Origin: Stackebrandtia nassauensis DSM 44728
Lineage (GTDB): Bacteria; Actinomycetota; Actinomycetes; Mycobacteriales; Micromonosporaceae
Direction of reading: 5' to 3'
NCBI RefSeq assembly: GCF_000024545.1
Contig: NC_013947.1
Coordinates: 2,604,001-2,668,000 of the forward strand
Length of the DNA stretch: 64,000 nucleotides
Positions 44,856 through 54,790 of the stretch are shown here, in pieces. Position 1 is the first letter of the stretch. Each line of letters opens with the position of its first letter. Under the pieces are notes generated by a model that worked only from the letters and a program-made list of their open reading frames with translations, was not told where the DNA came from and did no database searches. The position numbers were made by a program, and so were the translations under genes.

Positions 44856-45661
44856 GTGTGCTCGACGAGATTGTCGCCGGAGTCGCCGCCGACGTAGACA
44901 CACGCCGGCAGCTGATTCCGATTGAAAAGATCCGTGCCATCGCGGAGAAGACCCCACCCGCTTTGGACGCCTTCAGCATCCTGCGGGAACCGGGCGTCGG
45001 CGTCATCGCCGAGGTCAAACGGTCTTCCCCGTCCAAGGGTTCGCTGGCCGAGATCCCCGATCCGGCCGAACTCGCCTGCGAGTACGCCGCCGGCGGCGCC
45101 CGCGCCATCAGCGTGCTGACCGAGCAGAACTACTTCCGGGGCAGTCTGGACGACCTGGACGCGGTGCGCGCCGCGGTGCGCATCCCGGTACTGCGCAAGG
45201 ACTTCATCATCTCCAGCTATCAGGTGCACGAGGCCCGCGCCCACGGCGCCGACCTGGTGCTGCTGATCGTGGCGGCCCTGGAGCAGAACGCCCTGGTGTC
45301 GCTGCTGGAGCGGGTCGAGTCGCTGGGCATGACCGCGCTGGTCGAGGTCCACGACGAGGTCGAGGCCGACCGGGCGCTGGCCGCCGGGGCCCGGGTCATC
45401 GGCGTCAACGCCCGCGACCTGCGCACCCTCAAGGTCGACACCTCGGTGTTCGAACGCGTCGCCCCGGGCCTGCCCAACGGCGTCGTCAAGATCGCCGAGT
45501 CCGGGGTGCGTGAGGCCCGCGACCTGCTGCGGTACGCCTCCGTCGGCGCCGACGCCGTGCTCATCGGCGAAGGCCTGGTCACCAAGAAATCGCCGCGCGA
45601 GGCCGTGGCCGACATGGTCACCGTCGGCAGCCACCCCTCGACGCCAAGGCCCGTGCGATGA
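44852..45661 (+). CDS. trpC: Indole-3-glycerol-phosphate synthase TrpC
   Basis: A 269-aa TIM barrel: [20 protein letters not shown] (catalytic Glu and Lys), [57 protein letters not shown] at 44852 is chosen over 44843 for spacing from GAGGAG. Overlaps trpB by ATGA. Confidence 0.95.
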   Translation: MSVLDEIVAGVAADVDTRRQLIPIEKIRAIAEKTPPALDAFSILREPGVGVIAEVKRSSPSKGSLAEIPDPAELACEYAAGGARAISVLTEQNYFRGSLDDLDAVRAAVRIPVLRKDFIISSYQVHEARAHGADLVLLIVAALEQNALVSLLERVESLGMTALVEVHDEVEADRALAAGARVIGVNARDLRTLKVDTSVFERVAPGLPNGVVKIAESGVREARDLLRYASVGADAVLIGEGLVTKKSPREAVADMVTVGSHPSTPRPVR

Positions 45662-46878
45662 CCGAACCCGTCACCGGGCCCGACGCCCGTGGCCACTGGG
45701 GACAGTTCGGCGGACGGTTCGTTCCCGAGGCGCTGGTCGCCGCGCTGGACGAACTCGACGCCGCCTACCGCAAGGCCATGGCCGACGAGACCTTCACCGC
45801 CGAGTTCGACCGGATGCTGCGCGAGTACGCCAACATCCCCTCGCCGCTGTACCACGCCGAGCGGCTGTCGCGCGAGGTCGGGGTGCGGGTGCTGCTCAAA
45901 CGCGAGGACCTCAACCACACCGGCGCCCACAAGATCCGCAACGTGCTGGGCCAGGCGCTGTTGACCAAGCGGCTGGGCAAGAACCGGATCATCGCCGAGA
46001 CCGGCGCCGGGCAGCACGGCGTCGCCTCGGCCACCGCCGCGGCCTATCTCGGCCTCGACTGCACCGTCTACATGGGAGCTGAGGACTGTCGTCGGCAGGC
46101 CCTCAACGTCGCCCGCATGAAGATGCTGGGCGCCGAGGTCATCCCGGTGACCGCGGGCTCGCAAACGCTCAAGGACTCCATCAACGAGGCCCTGCGCGAC
46201 TGGGTGTCCAGTGTCGACAACACCCACTACCTGCTGGGCACCGCCGCCGGACCGCACCCGTTCCCGGTGCTGGTGCGCGACCTGGTCTCCGGAATCGGAC
46301 GCGAGGCCCGCGCCCAGTGCCTCGACATGATCGGGCGGCTGCCGAACGCGGTCACCGCCTGTGTCGGCGGCGGCTCCAACGCCATGGGCATCTTCCACGC
46401 CTTCGTGCCAGAGGAGTCGGTGGCGCTGTACGGCTTCGAGGCCGGCGGCAAGGGCCTGGACACCGGCAAGCACGCCGCCCGGCTCGTCGTCGGCAACCAG
46501 GGCGTCCTGCACGGCGCCCGCAGCTACCTGATGCAGGACGACGACGGCCAGATCATCGAGTCGTACTCGATCTCGGCGGGCCTGGACTACCCGTCCGTCG
46601 GCCCCGAACACGCCTGGCTCAAGGAATCCGGCCGCGCCACCTACGAGGCCGTCACCGACGCCGAGGCCATGGACGCCTTCCAGCGGCTGTGCCGCACCGA
46701 GGGCATCATCCCGGCCCTGGAGAGCGCGCACGCGCTGGCCGGGGCGCTGCGACTGGCGCCGGTGCTGCGCGAACGGCACGGCGACGACGCCGTCGTCATG
46801 GTCAACCTGTCGGGCCGCGGCGACAAGGACATGGAGACCGCCGCCACCTACTTCGGACTCACGGAGGACGCGGCATGA
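45658..46878 (+). CDS. trpB: Tryptophan synthase beta chain TrpB
   Basis: A 406-aa PLP enzyme: [15 protein letters not shown] with K92 as the PLP lysine, [26 protein letters not shown] phosphate loop. It condenses indole with serine. Coupled at both ends to trpC and trpA by four-base overlaps. Confidence 0.97.
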   Translation: MTEPVTGPDARGHWGQFGGRFVPEALVAALDELDAAYRKAMADETFTAEFDRMLREYANIPSPLYHAERLSREVGVRVLLKREDLNHTGAHKIRNVLGQALLTKRLGKNRIIAETGAGQHGVASATAAAYLGLDCTVYMGAEDCRRQALNVARMKMLGAEVIPVTAGSQTLKDSINEALRDWVSSVDNTHYLLGTAAGPHPFPVLVRDLVSGIGREARAQCLDMIGRLPNAVTACVGGGSNAMGIFHAFVPEESVALYGFEAGGKGLDTGKHAARLVVGNQGVLHGARSYLMQDDDGQIIESYSISAGLDYPSVGPEHAWLKESGRATYEAVTDAEAMDAFQRLCRTEGIIPALESAHALAGALRLAPVLRERHGDDAVVMVNLSGRGDKDMETAATYFGLTEDAA

Positions 46879-47675
46879 GCGTCACGCCCGCTTTCGAAGC
46901 GGCGAAACGGGCCGGCCGCGCCGCCCTCGTCGGCTACCTGCCCGCCGGGTTCCCCACCGTGGACGAGTCGATCGCCGCGATCGAGACCATGATCGACTCC
47001 GGTTGCGACGTCATCGAAGTCGGACTGCCCTATTCGGACCCCGTCATGGACGGGCATGCCATCCAGCGCGCCGCCGCCATGGCGCTGGCGGGCGGCTGCC
47101 GCACCCGTGAGGTACTGCGGGTGGTCGAGGCTGTCGCGGGCAAGGGCGTGCCGATTCTCGTCATGACCTACTGGAACCCGATCGAACGCTACGGCGTCGA
47201 CGCCTTCGCGCGCGACTTCGCCGCCGCCGGGGGTGCCGGACTCATCACCCCGGACCTGATCCCCGACGAGGCCGCCGAGTGGATCGCCGCCTCCGACGCC
47301 CACGACCTGGACCGGGTCTTCCTGGTCGCGCCGTCCTCGACCAAGGAACGCATCGCGCTGACGGTCAACGCCTGCCGCGGCTTCGTGTACGCCCAGTCGA
47401 TCATGGGCATCACCGGCGCCCGCGACAGCACCTCCTCGGCGGCGCCGGGCCTGGTGGAGCGCACCCGCGCCGCCACCGACCTGCCCATCGGCGTCGGTCT
47501 CGGCGTCCGCGACGGCGACCAGGCCGCCGAGGTCGCGACCTTCGCCGACGGCGTCATCGTCGGCTCGGCGATGGTGTCGTGCCTGCTGGACGCCCCCGAC
47601 GAGAAGGCCGGTCGGAAAGCGCTGGGCTCCCTGACCGCCGAACTCGCCGAGGGCGTGGCCCGCGGCGCCGGATAG
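46875..47675 (+). CDS. trpA: Tryptophan synthase alpha chain TrpA
   Basis: A 266-aa TIM barrel with catalytic E48 ([11 protein letters not shown]) and D59 (VMDG), and [25 protein letters not shown] precedes the ATG at 46875. Ends seven bases before the convergent PLP gene. Confidence 0.96.
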   Translation: MSVTPAFEAAKRAGRAALVGYLPAGFPTVDESIAAIETMIDSGCDVIEVGLPYSDPVMDGHAIQRAAAMALAGGCRTREVLRVVEAVAGKGVPILVMTYWNPIERYGVDAFARDFAAAGGAGLITPDLIPDEAAEWIAASDAHDLDRVFLVAPSSTKERIALTVNACRGFVYAQSIMGITGARDSTSSAAPGLVERTRAATDLPIGVGLGVRDGDQAAEVATFADGVIVGSAMVSCLLDAPDEKAGRKALGSLTAELAEGVARGAG

Positions 47676-47681
47676 TCCGGC

Positions 47682-49019
47682 TCAGTTCGTGGCCGACACG
47701 GCCATGTCGTAACGGAAACCGTTGTCCGCCAAGCGATCCAGCGCGGTCGTGATCGTCTGGGACGAGGGTCCGATGAACATCCGCACCCACGGCAGCCCGG
47801 GGCCGCGATCGGCGATGAACGGCCACGGCCAGGCGGGCGCGAACAACACGCCGGTGGCCGCGAAGCAGTCGAGCCGGAACCGTTCGGCCGGGTCGTCGAG
47901 TCCGGCGTACGCCTCGGGCACGGCGAACATCAGGTATGAGCTGCACTCGCCGACGTGCACCCGATCGGCCGGGTAGCCCAGCCGACTGGTGAGGTAGTCG
48001 CCGATCATCTTGCGCCGGGACCGGTAGGACCGCCGCTGCTGGACCAGGAACTCCCGGCTGGCCTCGTCGGCGAGCCAGGACCGCATGGCGTGCTGGTAAC
48101 AGCCGCCGTACATCAGCCCGTGGTGCAACCGGTACCGGTTGACCAGCGCGTCCAGGATCTTCGGGTCGGCGGTCAGCGCGCCGATGCCCCAGCCGTTGCT
48201 GTGGAACTGCTTGCCGAAGGACCGCACCGCCAGCCAGCGCCGCCGCAGCGACTTCGGCAGCCCCGGCAGCATCCCCAGCAGGATCGACAGCGCCGAGGTC
48301 GGCTCGATGTCGTCGTCGTGCACGGCGTAGTAGGCGTCGTCGATGAGGATCGCCGCCCCGGACTCGGCGGCGATAGAGACGGCCTCGGTGACGAACTCGG
48401 CGTCCCAGTTGACGGCGGTGGGGTTGTGCTGGGCGTTGACGACCAGCAGGGCGGGCCGCTGCTCGCCACCGGCGCCGATCTCGGCGAACAGCTGACGCAG
48501 TTCGGCGGCGTCGGGCCGGAAGCCGCTCTCGGGACGCAGGTGGTGGTACCGCACCCGGTAGCCGAGGCTGCCGTAGACGCCCTCGTAGTCCCAGCTGGGA
48601 CCGGCGACCACGACCACCGGTTCGGCGTCGGAGGGCGCGTCCTGGTCGAGGATCATGCGCCCGAAGTCGAACATCGCGCTACGCGTGCCGGTCCACCCCA
48701 CCGCCACCTCGTAGTCCCGCCCCGCCTGGCTGTCGTCCGGGAGCCGGTGCTCGCGACGCAACTGGTCGCGCACCAGCAGCCGCAGCGCGGGCAGTCCGTA
48801 CTGGGACAACTGGTATCCGTGGGAATGAACCGGTTCGGTGGCCAACCGGGCGGCCAGCCCGGGCGCGACCTGGCTCCAGGTCTCCCCGAAACTCAGGCAG
48901 ATCGGCTCGGGTCGCGGATCCGACGTTCGCAGATAGTCGGTGAGCAGGCCGGCGTCGGGCATGCGGCTGGGGAGGATCTCGTCGTTGAGCAGGGCGTTGA
49001 GCGTTTCGGCTGTCAGCAT
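47682..49019 (-). CDS. Fold-type I PLP-dependent aminotransferase-like enzyme
   Basis: A 445-aa enzyme: NAQHNPTAVNW (N199), ILIDDAYYAVHDD (D227/D228, Y230) and VRSFGKQFHSNGWGIG with the PLP lysine K270. The GWGIG motif replaces the usual GxRxG phosphate loop, so it is a divergent class I/II aminotransferase. The location between trpA and lgt, where many relatives have nothing, raises the possibility of a tryptophan-related substrate, but this is only positional. AGGAG precedes the ATG at 49019. Confidence 0.85.
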   Translation of the reverse strand: MLTAETLNALLNDEILPSRMPDAGLLTDYLRTSDPRPEPICLSFGETWSQVAPGLAARLATEPVHSHGYQLSQYGLPALRLLVRDQLRREHRLPDDSQAGRDYEVAVGWTGTRSAMFDFGRMILDQDAPSDAEPVVVVAGPSWDYEGVYGSLGYRVRYHHLRPESGFRPDAAELRQLFAEIGAGGEQRPALLVVNAQHNPTAVNWDAEFVTEAVSIAAESGAAILIDDAYYAVHDDDIEPTSALSILLGMLPGLPKSLRRRWLAVRSFGKQFHSNGWGIGALTADPKILDALVNRYRLHHGLMYGGCYQHAMRSWLADEASREFLVQQRRSYRSRRKMIGDYLTSRLGYPADRVHVGECSSYLMFAVPEAYAGLDDPAERFRLDCFAATGVLFAPAWPWPFIADRGPGLPWVRMFIGPSSQTITTALDRLADNGFRYDMAVSATN

Positions 49020-49204
49020 CGTCGCTGTTTCTCCTGTCGGGCCGGGAATTCACCGGCGAAGGGGGTTCCGTCCTAGTACGTGGGACAGCCCCGAATAGTT
49101 CAACGCGAACCGGAGGAAATCCCCGAAACCGCCCGAACGACCGCGATCCACACCGGCCATGGCGTGTCGCGTGGCACAAACGCGACCCGGTAACGTACAT
49201 CGCC

Positions 49205-50293
49205 GTGGACTACGCGTATATCCCCAGCCCCGAACAGAGCGTTTGGGAAATCCCCATCCCGTTCACCGATCTGACGGTGCCGCTGCGGGCGTACGCCCTG
49301 TGCATCATCGCCGGGATCATCGCCGCCTGCTGGATCACCGAGGTGCGGCTGCGCAAACGCGGCGCGCCCCCGTTCACCGTGCTGGACCTGGCGGTGTGGG
49401 CGGTGCCGTTCGGCATCATCGGCGGTCGTCTCTACCACGTCATCACCTCCCCGGACGCTTACTTCGGTTCGGCCCCCGACGCCAACCCCTGGAAGGCCTT
49501 CGCGGTCTGGGAGGGCGGCCTGGGCATCCCCGGCGCCGTGGCCATGGGCGGACTGGGCGTGTGGCTGGCCTGCCGCCGCAGCCAGATCCCGTTCTCGATG
49601 ATCGCCGACGCCCTCGCCCCGGGACTGCCGGTGGCCCAGGCCATCGGACGACTGGGCAACTGGTTCAACCAGGAGCTGTACGGCAAGCCCACCACCATGC
49701 CGTGGGGTCTGGAGATCAACCCGATCAACCAGGCGGAACTGCCCGAGGAGTACCAGGGCAAGGCCGCGTACGAGCCGACGTTCCTGTACGAGCTGATCTG
49801 GAACCTCGGCATCGCCGGGCTGATCGTCGCGCTGGACCGCAAGTTCAAGTTCGGCGCCGGACGCGCCTTCGCCGTCTACGTGCTGTGTTACGGCGTTGGC
49901 CGGTTCTGGATCGAGGGCCGCCGCATCGACCCCGCTCACGACTTCCTGGGGCTGCGCGTCAACGAGTGGGTCGCGATCGCGATGATCGTCGGCGCCGTCA
50001 TCTATCTGTTGCGGGTTACCGGAACCCGGCAGGTGCTGGTGACCGGTCCCGACGGCCTGCTGACGCCGGTCGACTGGGACAAGGTCCCCGAACCGACGAC
50101 CGAGGACGCCGACGAGACCGACGCCGACGAAGCCGACGCCGACGAAGCCGACGCCGACTCCGACGAGTCCGAACCCGACGACGTCGACGAGGGTGGCGAC
50201 GACGTGTTGACGGACGACGACGAGGAGACCGAGTCCTCCGAGGAGGAGGAAGCCGAGAAGCCGTCCGGCAAGGACGAATCGAAGAAGTCCTAG
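49205..50293 (+). CDS. lgt: Prolipoprotein diacylglyceryl transferase Lgt
   Basis: A 362-aa membrane enzyme with seven helices, the Lgt signature GRLGNWFNQELYG (148-160), GGRLYHVI and GRFWIEGRRID. It transfers diacylglycerol to lipobox cysteines. The last 75 residues are a highly acidic tail of DADEA-type repeats, an extension seen in actinobacterial Lgt proteins. GTG start at 49205; the trpA-lgt neighbourhood is conserved apart from the inserted PLP gene. Confidence 0.95.
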   Translation: MDYAYIPSPEQSVWEIPIPFTDLTVPLRAYALCIIAGIIAACWITEVRLRKRGAPPFTVLDLAVWAVPFGIIGGRLYHVITSPDAYFGSAPDANPWKAFAVWEGGLGIPGAVAMGGLGVWLACRRSQIPFSMIADALAPGLPVAQAIGRLGNWFNQELYGKPTTMPWGLEINPINQAELPEEYQGKAAYEPTFLYELIWNLGIAGLIVALDRKFKFGAGRAFAVYVLCYGVGRFWIEGRRIDPAHDFLGLRVNEWVAIAMIVGAVIYLLRVTGTRQVLVTGPDGLLTPVDWDKVPEPTTEDADETDADEADADEADADSDESEPDDVDEGGDDVLTDDDEETESSEEEEAEKPSGKDESKKS

Positions 50294-50296
50294 AAC

Positions 50297-51472
50297 ATGT
50301 CGGCACCCCGCAGAGTTGTCATCGTCGGCGCCGGAATCGGCGGCCTGGCTTCCGCCATCGCCCTGGAGCGCGCGGGCTGGCGCGTCGCGCTGCTGGAACG
50401 CGGCGACCGGCTGCGCGGCGACTCCAACGCGCTGACCCTGCTGCCCAACGCGATCACGGCACTGAAGGAACTCGGCCTCGGCATCGCCCTGGACGCGATC
50501 GCCACCCCGATGACCTCGGGCCGGTTCCGGCGCGCCGACGGCCGGGTCCTGTCCGAGATCCCGGTCGCCGAACTGACCGAACGCTTCGGCACCCCACCGG
50601 TCGTGGTGCACCGCGAGGACCTGTTCGAGGCCCTGGTGGCCGCGATGGGAACCGGCGTCGAAGTCCACACCGGAGTGACGGCCACCCACATCGACCTGGT
50701 GCACACGGCGGCTGGTGACACCTCCCGCCGCTGGCCCGCCGACCTGGTGGTCGGCGCCGACGGCATCGCCAGCGCGGTCCGCGTCGGCATGACCTCCGGC
50801 TCCAAGATCACCAACAGCGGAACGGTCGCGTTCCGCGCGGTAATACCCCGCCACCGCACCCCGGACATGCCCGAGGGCGGCGGCGAGACCCAGGGCCCCG
50901 ACGGCCGCCGCTTCCTTTACGCCCCCATGGGAAAACGCGGCGCCTACTGGGCCGCGATCACCCGAGGGGGCCTACGGCCCGAACCCGAGGAGGTCCGCAA
51001 GGACCTCATCGCCCGCTGGTTCGCCGACTGGCACGCCCCCGTGGGCGAACTGATCGCCAACACCCGACCCGAGGAGATCTCGCAACGGGAGATCACCTAC
51101 CTGTGGCCGCTCCCGCGCCGCTACACCCACATCGGCGACACCAGCGGCGCGGTCCTGGTCGGCGACGCCGCCCACGCCATGACCCCCGACCTGATCCAGG
51201 GCGCGGGAATGGCACTGGAGGACGCGGTGACGCTGGGAGCGTGCCTGACCGGAGCCTCGATCCCGGACGGCCTGGCGCGCTACGAGGAGCTGCGGCACGC
51301 CCGCACGGTGAAGCTGGCGAAGCTGGCGCATCGGGTGGGCTCGGTGTTCGGGGCTCGCGGCCGGTTGAAGTCGACGGTTCGGGACGGGCTGATGCGGGCC
51401 GCTCCGGACACGTGGCTGGCGAAGCAGGCGATGACCGGGGTGGACTGGGTTCCGCCGAAGCCGGGGGAGTGA
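50297..51472 (+). CDS. FAD-dependent monooxygenase (UbiH/PHBH type)
   Basis: A 391-aa flavoprotein: VVIVGAGIGGLASAIALERA (Rossmann GxGxxG), DLVVGADGIASAVR (DG motif), VLVGDAAHAMTPDLIQGAGM (GD motif). These hydroxylate or epoxidise aromatic substrates with NAD(P)H. Starts three bases after the lgt stop, so it is probably co-transcribed. A related but not identical enzyme is at 60508-61674. Confidence 0.92.
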   Translation: MSAPRRVVIVGAGIGGLASAIALERAGWRVALLERGDRLRGDSNALTLLPNAITALKELGLGIALDAIATPMTSGRFRRADGRVLSEIPVAELTERFGTPPVVVHREDLFEALVAAMGTGVEVHTGVTATHIDLVHTAAGDTSRRWPADLVVGADGIASAVRVGMTSGSKITNSGTVAFRAVIPRHRTPDMPEGGGETQGPDGRRFLYAPMGKRGAYWAAITRGGLRPEPEEVRKDLIARWFADWHAPVGELIANTRPEEISQREITYLWPLPRRYTHIGDTSGAVLVGDAAHAMTPDLIQGAGMALEDAVTLGACLTGASIPDGLARYEELRHARTVKLAKLAHRVGSVFGARGRLKSTVRDGLMRAAPDTWLAKQAMTGVDWVPPKPGE

Positions 51473-51475
51473 CGG

Positions 51476-52240
51476 CTACTCGGGTTTCCAGGCGCCGTCG
51501 AGCGGCCCCGGCCCGTCGTGGAGCGCTCCGGTGGGGACGTCCTTGAGCTGGGAGGTGTCCAGCGCGACGACGTACTGGTCGGCGAGCGCCTCGACCTGAC
51601 CGGCGATGGCGTCACCGGCGCCGCCGATCTGCTCGGCGTCCTTCACGTTCGCCTTGTACACGTTGCTGATGCTGTCGATGATGAACTGCGGTGGATCGGT
51701 GAACGAGGTCGGAATCTCCAGGTTGGACTCCCGTTTCGCCTTGAAGCCCTTGATCGAGCCGTTGAGCACGGTCAGGAAGTCCTTGAGGGCGTCCCGCAGG
51801 GCGCCGAGCAGGCCGTCGTTGCCGCTCGGCGGTGATATGGCCGTGTGGTGTTTCTGGGCGGCCTGCCGCACGGCGTCCAGGTACCTGTCGAAGGACTTGT
51901 CGCTGTTGCCGCCGCCCCGGCAGTAGGCGAAGAACGCCTCACCGCCCTTCCCGGTCCACGCGTCCTCGGCGGCGGCGAAGGCATCGGACCGCAGGATCTC
52001 GTCATAGGGGCTGGGTTCCTCGCCCAGGTATCGAAGGATCCGGGACCGGTCGTACAGGGCCCACATGTCGATGCCGACATACCATTCGATGACCTCGCTG
52101 ATCAACGGCGCGTTCGCGGCCAGGGGGCGGATCCACTCGCGGACCATGTCGTCGGCGTCTTGGATGTCGGCCTGGTAGGCGGCCTTGAAGGCTTTCAGGT
52201 CCTCCGAGGCCGCGATGCCCTCCGCGTACGTTTCTCCCAT
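51476..52240 (-). CDS. WxG-motif helical protein, possible type VII substrate
   Basis: A 254-aa mostly helical protein without a signal peptide. It has a WTGKGGEAFFAY turn between helices, reminiscent of WXG100/ESX substrates, and a helical C-terminal region (IIDSISNVYKANVKDAEQIG). It is the last gene of a minus-strand set with YbaB-related proteins, a context in which Actinobacteria often encode WXG-type secreted proteins. No toxin domain is recognised. No ESX secretion machinery is in the window, so export is inference. Confidence 0.7.
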   Translation of the reverse strand: MGETYAEGIAASEDLKAFKAAYQADIQDADDMVREWIRPLAANAPLISEVIEWYVGIDMWALYDRSRILRYLGEEPSPYDEILRSDAFAAAEDAWTGKGGEAFFAYCRGGGNSDKSFDRYLDAVRQAAQKHHTAISPPSGNDGLLGALRDALKDFLTVLNGSIKGFKAKRESNLEIPTSFTDPPQFIIDSISNVYKANVKDAEQIGGAGDAIAGQVEALADQYVVALDTSQLKDVPTGALHDGPGPLDGAWKPE

Positions 52241-52256
52241 TGTTCGTCCTTCGTGG

Positions 52257-52796
52257 CTAGTCGGTGGCCTGGCGGATGCCGTCGGCGTTGTAGATGTCGA
52301 CGTTGTCGTAGTCCTCGACGGCCGCGATGAGGACGTCGGCGAGCTTGTACACCTCCTGGATCACCCGGGTCATGTCGGTGGCCCGGTAGTCGATGGCCGT
52401 GTTCCAGTCGGCGGCGAGCTTCGCCGCCCACGGAGCGGCGGTGTGGCTGAAGCCGTTGCCGTCAGTGCCACCGAACTCCACAGGGGACGCCTTGGCGAAG
52501 GTGCCGCGCCGCATGCCCAGGCCCCCGAAGAAGGCGTCGTGCTCGCGCAGCCCGGCGAAGAAGCTGTCCCCCTGACTGACCGGGATGATGGTCGGATCGG
52601 ACGGTGGCGGCTCTTCCCCGATGGGGCTCAGCCCTTCGCCGTCGATGAGACTTCCGTAGTCGCGGTATCGCGAGACGCCCTCGGGCAGCGATCCGTCGAG
52701 GAGCCTCAGATACGGCTCCAGAAGGTCGGTTCCGGTGTTGTTGAAGTGCTGGGCGAGCTTGTCCAGCTTGCCGCCCTCCACACTGAGTTCGTTCAT
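52257..52796 (-). CDS. Unknown protein of the YbaB/WxG cluster
   Basis: About 179 aa, helical at both ends (LDKLAQHFNNTGTDLLEPYL; IQEVYKLADVLIAAVEDYDN) with a Pro/Gly-rich middle containing FFAGLREHDAFFGGLGMRRG. No signal peptide. No family recognised; probably works with its neighbours. The second of two ATGs (52796) has better spacing from GGAGC. The first ATG overlaps the YbaB-like stop (ATGA). Confidence 0.72.
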   Translation of the reverse strand: MNELSVEGGKLDKLAQHFNNTGTDLLEPYLRLLDGSLPEGVSRYRDYGSLIDGEGLSPIGEEPPPSDPTIIPVSQGDSFFAGLREHDAFFGGLGMRRGTFAKASPVEFGGTDGNGFSHTAAPWAAKLAADWNTAIDYRATDMTRVIQEVYKLADVLIAAVEDYDNVDIYNADGIRQATD

Positions 52797-52798
52797 GT

Positions 52799-53104
52799 TC
52801 ATCGCTCCTTGAAGTACGCGTCCCGAAACCTGTCGCGACGCTCATGCGGCCACTGCCGCTTCGCGAGATTGTGAGCCCGCACCACGGCATCGCCGAAACT
52901 GTCGACATCGTGATCGGCGAAGCTGCCCGGCTCGATCGCCAGCTCCAGCAGCTTCCCCGAACTGTCCACCGTGGCCGTCACCGTCCCGCATGGCGACTCC
53001 GCCGTGGTGACCGTCCCCGCCGCGGCCCGCTTCGCCTCATCGAGGCTCAGCTCGATGCGACCCATCGTCGTGCGCATGTCCGCCAGCCAGTCCTCAAGAC
53101 TCAC
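52799..53104 (-). CDS. YbaB/EbfC-like small protein
   Basis: A 101-aa protein: an N-terminal helix (LEDWLADMRTTMGRIELSLD), then the YbaB-type strand block GTVTATVDSSGKLLELAIEP and a C-terminal helix SFGDAVVRAHNLAKRQW. YbaB/EbfC proteins are nucleoid-associated dimers, but copies near WXG genes may have other roles. Its C-terminal half is paralogous to the end of the 53532-54041 protein. Overlaps neighbours at both ends. Confidence 0.78.
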   Translation of the reverse strand: MSLEDWLADMRTTMGRIELSLDEAKRAAAGTVTTAESPCGTVTATVDSSGKLLELAIEPGSFADHDVDSFGDAVVRAHNLAKRQWPHERRDRFRDAYFKER

Positions 53105-53426
53105 CGCGGCCGTCCTTTCGCTGTCGGGCCCGCACGATGGTGAGGGCCTCGTCGATGATGCGTTCGGCCTGTTTGATCGCGGCGGTGATGTTGGCGGCGA
53201 TCTCGCGTTCGTCGCGGCGCAGGGTGTCGGTGTCGACGTCGAGCGCGGCCAGGGTGCCGTCGGCGTTCACGGACACCCACACCAGTCCGTCGACGGTGGG
53301 TACGTCGACGCCCTCGACCGCCAGGACCTCCCGCGCCCGCTTGGCGTCGAACCGGGGGTCGTCGGGGTCGAGCCGGACGCCGGATTCGGTCAGTTCACGG
53401 ACGAGGTTGGTTATCTCCGCTTTCAC
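53094..53426 (-). CDS. YbaB-related small protein
   Basis: A 110-aa protein: helix EITNLVRELTESGVRLDPDD, strands VDGLVWVSVNADGTLAALDV, helix ITAAIKQAERIIDEALTIVR. It is closely paralogous to the first two thirds of the 53532-54041 protein. GTG at 53426 with GAAAGG eight bases upstream. Overlaps the next gene by 11 bases. Confidence 0.75.
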   Translation of the reverse strand: MKAEITNLVRELTESGVRLDPDDPRFDAKRAREVLAVEGVDVPTVDGLVWVSVNADGTLAALDVDTDTLRRDEREIAANITAAIKQAERIIDEALTIVRARQRKDGRGES

Positions 53427-53531
53427 TGTCGCCGCCTTTCAGGGTCGTTGACTCCACTGTGCGGCGAGGGCGGCGCGATCGTTCACGAGTCGGCCACGAG
53501 AACGCGACCGGTTCCCGTGCACGGTCGACGG

Positions 53532-54041
53532 TCAGTCCGCCCGCTGTCCTTTCGCGCGATTGTGGGCCTCGACGACGGCCGCGCCGAAACTGTCGGGAGT
53601 GTGGACGGCGAAGCTGCCGGGTTTGACGGTCAGATCGAGCAGGCGGCCCGAACCGTCCAGAGTGACGTTCACGGTGTCGGGAGGCGGTTCGGCCGTGGCG
53701 GTCTCACCGGTCTGCCCGTGCCGCCGCTCGTTTCGCTGCCGGGTCACCACGATGGCGATCGCCTCGTCGATGAGCCGCTGGCCGTTCTTGATGGCGTCGG
53801 CGATGTGAGCGGCCATCACGTCCTCGCCACGGTAGAAGGCGCCGAGGTCGACCTCGACACCGGCGAGCGTGCCGTCGGCGTTCATGGACACCCACACCAG
53901 TCCGTCGACGGTGGGTACGTCGACGGCCCGGACGGCGAGCGCCTCGCGGGCCAGCCGCGAGTCGAAACGCGGGTCGTCGGGGTCCAGCCGGGCACCGGAC
54001 TCGGACAGTCGCCGGACGAGGTTCGCTAGCGCCGTTTTCAA
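53532..54041 (-). CDS. Fused YbaB-related protein (double-domain paralogue)
   Basis: About 169 aa. Residues 1-105 match the 53094-53426 protein (shared blocks RLDPDDPRFD and DVPTVDGLVWVS), and residues 115-169 match the C-terminal half of the 52799-53104 protein (TVNVTLDGSGRLLDLTVKPG; DSFGAAVVEAHNRAKGQ). It is thus a fusion of the two downstream gene products. TTG at 54041 is chosen because GAAAGG-N8-start-AAA mirrors the paralogue; a GTG at 54044 is possible. A DNA stretch of about 40 bases is identical between 53272-53312 and 53885-53925. Confidence 0.75.
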   Translation of the reverse strand: MKTALANLVRRLSESGARLDPDDPRFDSRLAREALAVRAVDVPTVDGLVWVSMNADGTLAGVEVDLGAFYRGEDVMAAHIADAIKNGQRLIDEAIAIVVTRQRNERRHGQTGETATAEPPPDTVNVTLDGSGRLLDLTVKPGSFAVHTPDSFGAAVVEAHNRAKGQRAD

Positions 54042-54268
54042 CACCGCCACCTTTCAGTGTCGTGGGATACCAATATGCGGTGCCGGGGCAAGGATTGTTC
54101 GCGATTCGATCATGAGACCGCCACCGGTACCTATACGTCGCCGGCGGGCTGGTCGGAACGCCGTCGGTGAGGCACAATTGCCGGGTTCGCTTCGACGATG
54201 GCCCGGGCGCGCCGCCAAGCGCCTCCCAACATGACTGAGCCTCTCGCGGAGGAGTTCTCCGCTTCGCC

Positions 54269-54790
54269 ATGACCGGCCCCGCGGTTCGGGTTCGCAAGCC
54301 GCGCGAACTCAAGGCCGCCCGCCGACGGCATCACCATCAATGCTGGGACCACCTGACCGCCGCTCCCCTGTGGCCGCAGCATGGGGCCAACCTCGGGACG
54401 CTGTTGCGCAGTTGTGACGCCGTCGGGGCGTGCCTGGCGGTGCCGAAGTGGTCCTGGGTTCCCGAGGCGCTGCGGCGCGGCAACACCTTGCCCGGCAAGG
54501 CTTGTGTGCATTGGGTACACGATCCCGAGGGCTGGCTGGCGCAGCGGCGTGCCGAGGGGGTGCGGGTGGTGGGGGTGGAACTCGCCGAGGACGCCACCCG
54601 GCTGGCCGACGTGCCGATGGCCCGGCAGCGCACCATCGCCGTGTTGGGGCATGAGCGCCGGGGGATTCCGCCCGAGGTGCTCGACCTGTTGGACGAGGTC
54701 GTGGAGATCCCCATGATCGGCGCGGGGGCGAGTCTCAACGTGGCCGTCGCCGGTTCGCTGGTGTTGTACAAGCTGGCCGGGTTCGCGTGA
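54269..54790 (+). CDS. SpoU/TrmH-family RNA 2'-O-methyltransferase
   Basis: A 173-aa SPOUT enzyme: motif 1 region [17 protein letters not shown], motif 2 [15 protein letters not shown], motif 3 [20 protein letters not shown]. It methylates ribose 2'-O in rRNA or tRNA. The usual N-terminal substrate-binding domain is absent, so it is a minimal, TrmL-sized form. Confidence 0.88.
   Translation: MTGPAVRVRKPRELKAARRRHHHQCWDHLTAAPLWPQHGANLGTLLRSCDAVGACLAVPKWSWVPEALRRGNTLPGKACVHWVHDPEGWLAQRRAEGVRVVGVELAEDATRLADVPMARQRTIAVLGHERRGIPPEVLDLLDEVVEIPMIGAGASLNVAVAGSLVLYKLAGFA

Noticed and set aside
50100-50290. Tandem repeat or CRISPR-like array inside lgt
   Set aside because: The repeated GACGCCGACGAAG-type units are codons for the acidic Asp/Glu/Ala tail of Lgt, common in Actinobacteria; no spacer structure.
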